Source: Acanthaster planci (lineage: Eukaryota; Echinodermata; Asteroidea; Valvatida; Acanthasteridae). Taken from it: a DNA stretch of 41,321 nucleotides. The notes beneath the pieces were generated by a model. The model worked only from the letters and a program-made list of their open reading frames with translations, was not told where the DNA came from and searched no databases. The DNA is taken from assembly GCF_001949145.1 (NCBI RefSeq), contig NW_019091362.1:11612033-11653353 (forward strand), read 5' to 3'. How positions within the stretch are numbered: the stretch's first letter is position 1; each line of letters starts with the position of its first letter. A program made the position numbers and the translations under genes. Below are positions 22,091-35,000 of this stretch, piece by piece.

Positions 22091-22245
22091 TTTATGGAGT
22101 CATCCAATGCAGTGGTGTGATGGCGCTCAACTAGAGGGTATACGTAAACCGTCAGCCCCTTTTCCGATTTCAAAGCAGTCCGCGTGTGGACCGGTGTCTT
22201 GTTAATGCCGACGTTTTAAACTGGGACCGACACCGGCGTCAAAAG
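22091..22245 (+). promoter_or_regulatory. Region ahead of SLCO start, with several short upstream ORFs
   Basis: Upstream ATGs open short frames at 22094-22120, 22107-22205, 22120-22134 and 22205-22219, all ending before the main start. If the mRNA leader covers them they could dampen translation. The transcription start is not visible: no TATA box at a useful position. Confidence 0.3.
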
Positions 22246-23095
22246 ATGGCCGACTTCAGGGAAGATTGTGGCACGGCATTTACAAACGCCGGGTTCGATG
22301 GCGATCGTTCCTGCTCAACCTCGTTACATATCCCAACTGCATCTGATGAAAAACTCAGCGTCCCACACAGCGGGTTTTCGGATCAGTGGGCCTCGCCTGC
22401 GGGACCTGAGTCTAGCGTCGCCGACGGTCTGTCGCAACCGCGATCCGAGCACCGTTCGTCCCAGGGACAGCATGCTGAGCTGGAAAGCGAAGACGACTCC
22501 CTGCCCAGACCATGTGGATACTGCTGCTGGGTGCCGGCCTGCCTGCAGAGGGTGGCCTCGGGCCGGTTCTTCGTCTTGTTTCTCAGCATGCTCTGTCTCA
22601 CCGAGGCTGGCCTGACGGTGGGCTATATCAGCAGCGTGGTCACAAGCTTTGAACTTCAGTTCCGATTCAGTAGCACACTTGCGGGCTTCGTGGTCAGCTG
22701 CTATGATATCGGCACTCTTGTGGTCATCTTGACCAGTTATTTCGGCGGCCGCGAGGCAGCCAACCGGCCCAAGTGGATTGCGTGGAGCGCCTGGTCCATG
22801 ACGCTGGGCGCTAGCATCGTAACCCTTCCGCACTTCTTTATTTCCTACAAGGCCAGCGGGAACGACACTGTCGCAGAGGTCTGCCATCCTGAAACCTCGC
22901 TACAATCTCAGAGAAATTGGTATGAACTGGAACCTGCTTGCCAAGGCAACAGTGGCAACAATATTGAGGGCTCGGCACTGTTTTTTCTCATCCCTGGAAT
23001 GCTGCTGATTGGAGCTGGGTCGACGGCTACAATGACGCTCGGCATAACCTACATCGACGATTTCGTGCGAAAGAAAGAAACACCGATTATGCTCG
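22246..23095 (+). CDS. SLCO4-like: SLCO exon 1 (N-terminus, TM1-TM4)
   Basis: Residues 1-283. A Ser/Glu-rich cytosolic head is followed by TM1 about 107-128, TM2 about 143-166 (SCYDIGTL), TM3 about 176-199 and TM4 about 242-268, ending ITYIDDF. The donor is CTCG|GTAAGT, phase 1. GC and CpG are high compared with flanking DNA, consistent with a coding first exon near the promoter. Confidence 0.96.
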
Positions 23096-26000
23096 GTAAG
23101 TTGTTGGAATAGAGCCACGCGATTATACAGAAACTCGGGTCAGCGGGGCCACTAAAACTTGACCAAATTTAGATTCACAGTCACAAGCGAATGACTGATG
23201 ACTGGGGTAAATGAGACATAACCGGTCTGCGGTAGTGCTGCTTTTAGACGGGCGTTCTTGTCATGTCGAGTCATTACTATCTCTTCCCCTTCCGACCTCT
23301 TGCCAGGGGTCATGCTATTTAGCATCATCAAGCGTCAACGTGCGTCAACGGGTTATTTAAGCATATTTTTATGCAAAGATTTTTTAATCTAAAATGTTAA
23401 TTAGGATCCTACATATCAAATTTAATACATTACATCTACCTGGAAAAATATTGAGTGTTTAAATTTGAGTGACAAAGTAGGGCCTGTTTGTGCAGTCCGA
23501 CCGGCCGCCATCTTGTGTTTGCGTGGATGGCCGTACGGCAGAGGAAAGACAGACGGCGGACCCCATACATCGCGAAAAAATAGCGTTTTCCTTCGAGAAC
23601 CTGGAAGCAAATTTGTTGTTTTTCTCACACAGTGAAAATTGTTAGAGTCTCTAACATATAATAAAACCACTTTTAAATTTGTAGAGGGTATTTTCAAGAC
23701 GTAGATTTTCTTTCACTGCTTAGCTTTGTTCAGGACAGACTGAAGTGATTTCCCCTGATCTAAAATGGATTCAAAAGCACATGTATAAATGCCGACAAAA
23801 ACCAATAAACTGATTCGTGCTTATCACATGTCTACGTTGTATGAAAACTCTAACCGTACGAGTAGTACAGCACAGTTAAAACACATTAGCACATTCCTTG
23901 ATTCACATGCTGTGGAGATACACCATCGCTAACGCAAAACGTGATTCGTGCAGGAGGAAACATAAGAACTGGCAAAATAATCCTAGCACTTTAAATGATT
24001 TAGACAAGACAGCCCACTTACAGTATGCATGGCAAGACTGAGGATTCATTAAATTTATCTCAAGAAAGAGTTGCCAATATCACTGTTGACGGTGTCGATA
24101 CCGTTCTTTATCAACCACACGGTTAACTGCTACGCTAACGGAAAAAAACACATATTTTTTCGCTGCTACGTAACCCTTTAAATCAAATACACGTATTCAC
24201 AGATGCACCATGTTATTTAACTCGTCACTTTGAAGTTCGGCCAAAAGAACGGTTAATTAAACTATTTCTATCAGAATAACCAAGTCGTCAGTTTCCTCCT
24301 CCACCACTACCAGTTCATCTCCACTACACACAAACTTTTGGTCACAACAGATTTCCGTATCGCCATTACCATGACACACAGAGTGAATGGTGAACAAATT
24401 GTTAAAGAGTTTAATAACAATATTACCGGTAAATATTTTTAGTTAAATATGGCCAAATAGACGGCTAGATTTAAGTGAAAAAGTACCCCAACCCCAACAA
24501 ATTCCAACAAAAGGTTTTTCGACAGATTTCAGTTTTACTAGATGTGATGAGTGACAGGCAGAAAGTCTATAAAATTCTGACCACCGGAAGTGTTTTTTTG
24601 GGGGGGGGATTTAAAGATGGCCGCCCTGGTACTGGAAAAACACTGAAATGGTCGTTACTTTCTAAATATGCAATGTACAAATTTGGTTTCAGTGTCTACT
24701 ATAGGGTTTTCAGGGTCAACAAATTTACTGATGATGATGAAATTAAATACTGACCTATATAAAGAACCATAAGTTTCATTCGGGTCAATTTCAAAATAAT
24801 GGCCGCCCCTGTACAAGAAAGTCATTATAAAAGTCATAACTGTCTTAATATTGCAACGTGTATCTTCACTTTCAATGAGTAGTATAGGCTTTTCAGGCTC
24901 AACAAATTCACTGGTGATGATAAATTACATACTGACCTACGTGTATACAAAGAAGCACAAGTTTCATCCAAATGGCCGCCCTGTTACTGGAAAATTACTA
25001 AAACTGTCGTTTCTCCGTAATATGCAATGTACACATGTACATTGAACAACTACCATAGGATTTCCAGAGTCCAGAAATTCACTGGTGATGAAAAAATTGA
25101 AGCGTGACCGGTAAAAACAACAAGAAGTTTTATTGCGGTCAATATCAAGATGGCCGCCCCTATACTAGCAAGTCAATAGTTATAAATTTCTTAATATAAA
25201 ATGATTCATTGTTTGCTATCCATCAGCATTAGCTCCAGTGTTTTTTTCTTCCTATATCTGAACTGTGATTGCTAAGTTTCCAATTCTGACCCTCCAATAT
25301 TTTCAAATTGACTCAACCACTGTGGCCAACTTAAGGGCTGTTCAATCAGACTAAGAGCTTCAAGTTACTATCCCTAGACTTATAACTAGTCTAACTTTAC
25401 CACACCACAGATATCCAGGTAAGATGAGCAGGTGTGTTCTCAAAAACTTGTAGCCATTTGTTGAGATAACGTTTTGAAAGGTATGGAAGAATTTTTCTTT
25501 AACCCTAACCCCTTGGGATGTAGGTAAAATCACTGAAATTGAAGGATTTGAGACTGTTAGGGCTATGGTTGTCCTAACTAAGGATTTTAGTTGTCCATGT
25601 TAACCAAGTTTTTCAGCATAGCAGCACATGGTAATCAATGCCCACATTGAGACAATGGCAGCTGGTTTCTTTGCACCGTTCTCGGATCTTGCAATGGCTG
25701 GCAACCACATACATGTACTTCTACGTTGTTTGGCTTTGGGGGAGTTGAAGCTGTTGGATCTTGTTACACTGGGCAGGGAAGCCACCTTGCCTAGTAATAC
25801 AGACTAATGTGTCTGGAATGATCCATGCAAGAACTGCTAAGAAGGATTTGTCTTGACTGGTTGTCTTATTTTGTTCCTACTTATCCCCCGAAGCAATCAC
25901 AACCTTGAAATTGACGTAATGGCAGATTCCAAGTAAACACCTCTTGAGTTGAATGTAATATATCAAGAGTAACGTTTGAAGTATCACGCGTTCGACATAT

Positions 26001-29000
26001 GGAGGGTTTAGGTTTTATTCACAGGCAGAGTATGGAGAAAATTACGCTTCTCGGAAACGGACGAGGAAAAAACGGTGCAGTCGAAAATCATTATTTACGC
26101 GAGAATAACGGTCTTGTGTGTGTTTTCACTGCCCGTGGCTGCCAACAACAACGGGGGAGATTCATGTCGTGTGGCTCTTTCTACAGTATTCAGAGAAAGT
26201 TAACCCCATTCAGCTAGCATGACTTGTCTAGTTCTCAAAAAGATACTTATTACTTCTAGCATCTATCACGGCAGAAACGATAATCTGGGTTGTGTTTGAA
26301 CATTTTTTTTCTTCGATCTTTCCTCTTCATTACAGTGTGTGTAATGACAGTTCAGAAACAGCAGGCACCTGAATGTAATCTCTTCATATCAGGAAAAGAA
26401 ACGAAACACTCAAGTTTTCCTAAATTCTGAAATGGATGCACTAAAAGTCGAACCGCTCACAGGCTCACTTCCACGACAACAAAAGTACAAGGACAGGTCA
26501 GGCATGAATCTCCGGTATATTCTAGAAGGTCGTGATGCAGACTCGAACCGAGTGCCTTAAATGTGACTTGAGGGTTATGTTTATAACTGGACTGCTGAAT
26601 ATACGAGTTGGTGGGATTGTGCGTGCCCAGATTTAAAAAAAAAAATACGCATAATAGGGCCTCTTCCGTCTATCCAAAAGGATTCACTTCGGCCCTTTAC
26701 TTTAGCAAGTTTCGGTGTACGAGGTCAAAGATACGCGCTTCGGATGAGATATTTGAAAACCTGTAGTCAGGTGATTCGTTCTAACCAGTGATTGGCGTAT
26801 TGACCTCTCTACCGGGAAATATCACCCTCAATTAGTGACAGGTTTTGCCTTAAACATAGGCTTTGTATGTTTGCCCCCAATTAGTTTCAAAGAGGGGCGA
26901 AATTTGTACTAGAACTGCGTAATGGTATTCTGATAGCTGCGTGCTAACTTTTAACACTGAGTGGACTAGCGTTCGCTTTTGAGCTGACGTCAGACTAACA
27001 GGGCACCGTCAGGGAAATTAAGCATGAAAGCAAAAACATGTGGGGCATTTGAAAGGAAATTGCAATATCTCTAGGAATTCCGCTGGACGTCACACATGAT
27101 TTAATCCATTGAACTCTGCTACCTGCTGATGGATTATCAATTAGTAATTGCATTTTTCTTTTCAGCAGGTTCCAGCTCTTAATTTCTGTTTGATTTCAAT
27201 GAAATATTTATTTCATTGTTTCCTTGTTCAACGTGTAGATAACATTTGTAATTAAATTGTTTTGATTTTGATGCGTGTATGTGTGTACTTTATCATTTTG
27301 AAAGTGTGAATAGGTACGGGTCTTCTATTTTGTAAATTGTGCGGTTTTTTTTAACTGTTCCAATTTTTTCCCACTTGTTTATCCTTCTAACATGGTTCAT
27401 GCCGAGCCAGTCACGTCGGAGAGTCACGTAACTCGCTTAATTTATTTTCCAAAGGAATGACACAACAACGCATATAAAAAGAATAACTACTGAGTGAAAA
27501 CATATCATCAACCACATGCACATGTGGGTACGAAATGCTGGCATTTCATGCTGGCATTTCATCTTGCTCAAACGGGTGCATAAAACAGTCTTGTTTTGTT
27601 TGTGATCCACCTCCTTTGTGATTAACAGAGCAATGACTTAGGCTTGATTAAAATCACTTTATTAAGAGCATGTTGTTATTGGTTTTAGTTTCACTGCATA
27701 ATGATCAACGTTTCTAATCTCAATAAAATGCACGTGTACTTGCAGAGATAAAAAGATTATGTACATGTACACTGTTACTTTGCCGTGTCAAGCTCAGAAG
27801 TAGGCAAGTTAAATGAATTGAAATTAAATCATGATTACAAATCATTCACATGAAATTAATTTCCTGAATCTAAAAATGTGGTATAAATCGAAACAAGTGG
27901 ATTGAATTTAACAAAAATCTTGCCAACACAGATTGTGTGTAACACGTGTACATTCATACTTCTTATCAATACCAGGAACTGAAAGGCTCATACAGGGGGT
28001 TTTGTTTTAAAATGTGCAAGACCTGCAACATTACCAACCACTTCAAAAGAATTTAAAATCAACTATTTTAAAAATTAATTAAATTTATTATTAACTTTTT
28101 GTCCTTTTCCCAAAAAAATTAATATGTTGAGTTTAATCAGTAATTGTTTTTCAAAAACTCATTTGATTTAAATCAGTGATTTAAATCAGCCTACCCTGCC
28201 TCTTGAGCTATGTTCTAAGATAACTTTGTGAAAATGTCACTGAGATTAACGAACACCGTTTACACCGCAAAAGATGAAGCGAATCCAAATTTGGCAGATG
28301 AAAAAAAAATCAGCTTGGTGATACTCCAAGGATTACCGGTACCTTAAAGCGAGTAAAAAACTTGTCCCACAACTGTTAAGCAGTTTCTTTAACTAATTTA
28401 ATTCACGTCATTAAATCCAATTTGGAACTATATTAAGCATCTATATAGGCCCTACTGACTGATTGCAGGTGACTTGTTAACCGACTGACTAGCTGACTGA
28501 ACCGTTTGACATAAATTTCTGATCGAGTTTATGTAATGTTGTTTTACTTGTGTAATATGACTTTTTTAAAAATTACACGCTGGTTTTCATTTTTTTAATC
28601 AGGCACCCATAGGAAATCAGAGCTACCAGCACTGAATGGGATACTCAGTTTAAAGAAAAAATAAACAACAGTCATAATGAAATGCCTTAAAATTTTGAGT
28701 GTGTGTTTACGGCATTTATTTTTGTTGTCCAAACGAGGTATTAATGTGATGTTGTGGCGCTGAGTGCCTGTTACAGCATTTAATTCTGTTGTCCAAACGA
28801 GGTGACGCTGAGTGTGTTTACGGCATTTAATTTTGTTCAAACGAGGTATTAATGTGACATTGTGGCGCTGAGTGTGTGTTTACGGCATGTACTTGCCCAA
28901 ACGAAGTGGTTAATGTGGTGTTGTAGTGCTTAATTACTCTTTCAAGTGTAGATCAAATACATTTTACATAAAAACACAAATATTGCTTTCTGAAGAAAAC

Positions 29001-32000
29001 TGCAGGCAGGTCATCATTCGTGCATACTCCATTTATCCATATATATACGCACTGAGATTGAAGTTTGTGGCACTGCAAGAAGCAAAGTTAGGTGCATTTT
29101 AATTTTGTCAGACACTATCTGAATTCTGCATGGACTACGGGAGGTCGTACGTTCGAATGTTTCCTTTGAACAACCTGGTAACCCGACCTTTTTGTTCGAT
29201 AGTTTCCGTAACTTGCTGCTTTTCTTCATGTTTCCTCTTAACATAAGAAATTTGCTAAAGAAACGATAGTAAAATAGCAATAGGGCCATTATGCAAAGTG
29301 TTTTCTATTAAATGTTAAAAATAACATGGTTGCTAAAAAAAGTAACCTTCATAATTTCCTTTTGTGTGTACTTACCTTGTAGTTTCCTTTACTTGCTTGG
29401 CCAGTGTGAATTTGAATGTGCTTCCTGTTCTGTAAATAATGTTGCAGAGGTTGTCATTTTCCTTGACGCATCAGAGTTCCTATTGTCGCAGGTGTGATGT
29501 GCATTCTTGTCCAGCATATCTGAAACATGAAAGAGCGTGGTCATAGTAATTTTTCTTCCATGCTTAAAATCATGACTCCTTTTGAAAATATAAAGACATC
29601 CCTGCTTTATTGGTATCGCATGAAGACACAAAGACCCCTTGAGGATTACCGCTGTATTACACTAGAATATCCCACGTCAGGAAAGTGTACCACATGGAGC
29701 TGTTCAACAGCCAAAGTATTCAAAACTTATAAACACGAAATGGATTAGTGGGTTTTTTCAGGAGCGCCTGATCACGTTAAATTCATGGTACTCATGTAAC
29801 AGTTCTATTTGAAACACTTCGTTCAGTAACAGTTAAAATGAACAATTACATGGTTCCAAAATAATCAAGTTTGGCCTGGTGTTGAGTCAAAAAGTGTATA
29901 ATGGAGAACACACTCAGAACTTGTCATATGCCTGGCAGAAGGGCGTAAGTGCTTAGGCCCTTTTACCAGAAAACGTTTCCCAGCACAAGGACGTAAGTTT
30001 GCAACTATATATGAAAATTTCTCTGCAAAAAGAAAACAAAATTCCCAAGTCCTTTAATAAGTTGTTCAAAGGTTGCTTTTTGTACAGCCTGTGTTGATTT
30101 TGTAGTAAATTTTATCCGTTTTTACTAAATAAAAACAGTGTGTTTCATACGCACTTTTGCTGGGAACATTTTTTGTGCTGTGATCATGCTTCCTGGCAAA
30201 AAGGCATTAACATGCTTATGCCCTTTTACCGGGCACCCGAAGAACTTTAGGGTTGTGCAAAGCGTATAAGTGATTCGCACTTTAGGGGAGGATTCAAAGG
30301 GCAAAAATGAAGGCTACTGCTGAAACAGAGAGATTCTTTCTGCCATTACGATTTTCTCAAGTGACAGGCGGGGTTTTCATCTTACTACTTGTGAATACTA
30401 GATAAGAAACAAGTTGCCACTAACCCGTAATCCCTCGTCCATTCTCCTTCTAAACGAAACTCTTCAAATGACATTTCCTTTCCTGTTTATCTGTGATGTT
30501 ACAGCCATTGTCTACAGCACCACTGTCATCGGACCAGCCCTCGGCTTTCTCATTGGTGGCTTTTTCCTCAAGTACTATGTGGACTTTGACACCACCAGTG
30601 GATTGGAGACACCGGTATCACCATCTAGCCCCAGATGGGTGGGTGCCTGGTGGCTGGGCTTCTTCTTCTTCGCCGGGGCTATCTTGGTCACAGCGTTCCC
30701 GGTCTACGCCTTCCCGGCCAAGCTCAAGAGGCCGGCCGAGAAGGGCCAGGATGGCAAGCCTGAACAGCCAGTAGATGAAGAGGACGATACTACCGTGCAC
30801 ATGGCGTTCAGCGATGTCTCCCTGGGAAGTGAGTTCATTCCTCTGCTTCCAGTCTGGACAGAGTTAGAAATAATTACATGGAGGATTAAGCTTCACTGAC
30901 TTAAAGTTCAAGAGCTACTATCTGACATATCTACTGAAGATTTTATAAATTACTATAAAAGCATACAAACACTGGAAAAAACAGTCAAACATGTCCAGGA
31001 GCGATAGTTCAGAGTGCTTAGTACAGTACTTGGCGAACTGCCACAGGCTAATAGAAAAACAGCCCAACAGCAAAGGTACTGTGCAATAGCCTGGCTGCTG
31101 CCCACTTTTACTGAGCAAAAATCTGATGAGCATATAAATTAAGTGACTGTTTAGCAGCTCGTTGAGATCAGCCAGTTCAGTACATCAACAGCACTTCCCC
31201 AAATGAAGAGCATCCGAGACCATTCGGGAACATACGCACATGAGGGCTACCCACTAAGGGCAGTCATACGTACATCTACTTGTTTCTGAATGACCTCGCC
31301 TATTTGAAATACCCAACTGGCTCATAAGGCCCAGTATAATGCAAGCCATAATAAAAGTCATGTGCGCAAATAGCGTCTTGACATCAAAATGCAGCAGTAC
31401 AAAATGAGTACTATTACGCCCCAGCTACAGCATTGTTTCAACAAAAGCTTTAACTGTCCAAACTATAGTTGGGACAGATTCTGGAAGTTAGGGCGTAAGT
31501 TGCTTAACAGTGCCAAGGCAGTGACTGTTTCTCCTAAGTGTATAGTCTGGCTATGGCTTAATGTCACAGCGCTGCTAAGCACAGAGTTCATTTACCAAAG
31601 AACACGTACTTGGCAAAAGATAGGTTACCGGCCGAAACTGTCATACACCATGTACACCTATTGTGACTGGTTCTCACCTGAGTTTTTTCTCAGCACTTCA
31701 GCTTGGCTGACAATCTCTTCCAAGACGACATGTGAATAAGACCCGCTATGGCTTTTTGGTTCCACAACTACCCTACAATTTCTTGATTTTTTTCCCTCCA
31801 AGCTCTGTATCCGTCTTCGGGTTTGTTTCCTCAGGCATTCAGGGTTCCTCATCCTTGGTTCTGTTAAACAGTAAGAACTACATGTAGATTGATAATGGAT
31901 TGGTTTAAGATCATTCAATCATAAATCTACATGTACAGTCTACCCATGCACTGCACCCAGCAATCCACTGATCATCAATCAATCGATGGATTATATAGTA

Positions 32001-35000
32001 ATGAAAAAAAAATGTTTGTTGCCTTTTCCACAGAGATCCCAGAGGCCATCTGGGGTCTACTCAAGAACCCCGTGTACATGATGGTCAGTTTTGCGGCAGC
32101 CGCAGAATTCAGTATCATCACCGGGTTTGTAAGGTTTGCGCCTAAGTTTATCCAGTCACAGTTCCAACTGAAAGCTTCAACAGCAAATCTTGTGACAGGT
32201 TTGTGAAACACAGTCCTGTAAAAGATGTGTAACTGTTGCAGAACGCCATGATTTTTTACATGTAACAACACTGAAGCCAAAAGCAAACAGAGTACTAGCC
32301 CTAGTCTAATTACTAGTTGTAATTCAGATGAGTCCATTTTACTAAATTCTCTTTTTTCACCATTAAAGTGATTTCCTTTAATATGATTTCAACTCTACAG
32401 TGGTTTCCTACTGCTGTTGCAGAGGGTATTAAAGAGGTGATGCAATGTGCCATAAATTGTACACTATGGAAATAATGTTTGTGTTAATTTTGTTGACTCA
32501 CTCCTTTTCGAATGAACTAATATAGTAAATGAAAAGCTTCATTCAGCACCTCAGTAGAACAAATTCCACATAATCATCAAAGTGCTGAGGATGTTAACGA
32601 ACTTTCTTTGATTTCTTTGAAAACAACTGCTTGCCAGGGTGAATCTGACATGCCCTCTTGAATATGTAAATAATTTAGACCTTTCAGCATTACTTGTCGG
32701 GTTGAATTGGTACAACCATCAGCATTAGGATTCCTAGTTAGAATTATGCTCAATCTCCGCCAGGCACCTTGATACCAGTTGGGGCCCTCGGTGTGATCCT
32801 AGGAGGCTTCATCTTGAACCGCGTCAAGACAAATCTGATGGGTGTGGTCAACGTCTTGACCGTAGTCACCATCCTCTCAGGGCTCATGTACGGGCTCATC
32901 TTCATCCCGGGCCCGTGCCAAAACTTACTCATGGCTGGGGTAACAACCCCGTATCATTACAAGTAAGTTTCATGATAAGATGACATTTCAAAGCCACCTT
33001 CAGCGAAAAAGGAATGCGTTCATTCAAATCAAGATCTGATGATCAAATCCTTAACCTTATCAGAAATCCGACAAATCGGCCACAAAAATCAATTCTATGT
33101 CGCATGGCTATTTTGACTATTGTATACAAGCAAAAACGGGAAAGAGTGTCATGTACATGTATCAATAAAAACCTATAACTTGTATGCAATGCATTTTGAC
33201 ACCTTTTGCAGTACAGATTTTTTCGATTTGTTGAAATATATGGTACGATGTATACACATTCACTGCATTGCAATGCATGATCAACACTGTCTGCTATTAA
33301 ACGGAACACTAATAATTTTCATCTAGCCACCAAGCTACGTTTTGTGTATACCACAAATGCGATACCACTCCTTGTCTTAACAATTTCTAGTTTCCAGTTG
33401 AGAATTGAACTTTGAGAAAGGAAAGTCATTCGTGCGTAAACAAATGCGATTCAAAACAATCGATGCGTTTTCCCCAGTTTGTTTGTTCTGCACCTGTGTA
33501 ATCAGTTATAAAAGAGAGTCAACTTTGTTTTTATATCTGATTGACACAAGTTGCCAAGTTACCACGCACCTGTTGCTGAATGGCAGAACAGCTGATGGAG
33601 TAGCGAATTCATGACCTAGCTGAGTTATTTTTTGATTCTTGAAAGAAACTTTAAGAGAAAAATTACATGAACTGGAGTTCCATAAACGTAAATCTGTAGG
33701 AACTGTATTTTTAGTGAATTTCACAGCTCTCGAACGGATCCCATAGTTGGCAGGAACGATGTAAGACGAGGGGCACTTTTTTTTAGTCAACTCCTTACTC
33801 TAATGTACATTTTCCTTGTGACTGTTTCAGTGATCCTGGTTGGCAGCAACCTCCTGACCCTTACAACATCAATCTGACCAGGCCCTGCAATGCAGCCTGC
33901 CGGTGCAACCCGCGCATCTACAGTCCTGTGTGTAGTGACAAGGGTGTGGCTTACTTCAACCCCTGCTTAGCTGGGTGCAAGGTTGAGGCTGCCATGCTAT
34001 CAAGCGATGATGTTCATCGCTTTGTGAGTATTCATAACATTCAACCATGCAGACTCTAATCATGACTGTAGTGAAATGGACACATTTTTCTCTGGGCATT
34101 GGCATCATAAATCAAGGAAGGCTGACTTCATCACTATTCACAGCATCACTTTCATGTCTAGCATTTAGGATACTACAGAACTATAATATGAATCACCATC
34201 CCCAGTTAAGAATACCTTTAATTCTCAACAACACTTTTTCTTAGGAAGTTTAACACAATAAAACATGTTTGATAACTTTTGCCTTTAGTAAAAGCTAAAG
34301 AAAGCTGAAGATCTCCGAAATACTGAACAATCTTTATATTAAAAAAAAGTAATCCATTATTGTCCAATCCCGAGACAATCATTGTATCTCTTAATATGAA
34401 GTTTTATATAAACATACCTTGCTGTTTTCCTGTGAAAACTGTTAACAGCATTCTCTTCTGCTACAGGAATATTTCAACTGCAGCTGTGTGAAAGTCTACA
34501 ATGAGACCAACCACCCTGCATCGACCAACGTCCAGCTGTTCAACATTCCAGCGAGTGGCGAGGACGACCCACCGCACGGTCATTTCAGTGCCGATTATGA
34601 AGCTACAACGGGCCTGTGTGAGCCAGACTGCCAGAAGCTTGTGTCGTTCCTCGCTTTGCTGCTGCTGGTTGTCTTCGTGTCTTCAACAGAGCAGATGCCA
34701 GCTCTCATGACACTTCTGCGGTAGGGAAAAGGAAATTATGAATGCATCTCACTAACCTGAGGAGATGTTTTTGCAGTCTTTCTTTAGCAGCGTCACAAAG
34801 CACCCTTTTTCTCACCATCACTGGCAAAACTATGGCTAGACCTGAATATGAAACCAACATACTATTTCACAGGGACACTATTAATACACTTGTGGTCAGA
34901 AGTTCCATTATACGTTGACTGGAAATTTGAACTATCATTTCAAAACTTTGCTCACTCCTGGCAAATCTTTATTGGTAGTTGATCAGCACATCTATTACTG

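Larger units (their letters stand above)
23096..30504 (+). other. SLCO intron 1 (7.4 kb)
   Basis: The donor is GTAAGTTG and the acceptor GTGATGTTACAG. TM4 joins directly to TM5 as in the family, so no coding exon is missing. It holds a satellite (24.6-25.2 kb), a palindrome pair (28164) and a minisatellite (28697). The long open frames inside are not gene-like. Confidence 0.85.

Noticed and set aside
22324-22887. 187-codon minus-strand frame
   Set aside because: Antisense shadow of the GC-rich SLCO exon 1.
26480-26570. GACTCGAACC, which on the minus strand looks like a tRNA T-loop (GGTTCGAGTC)
   Set aside because: The T-stem does not pair and no anticodon or D arm is found around it.
31389-31739. 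116-codon + frame inside SLCO intron 2
   Set aside because: Exons 2 and 3 join in phase and match the family without it, and its composition is intronic.
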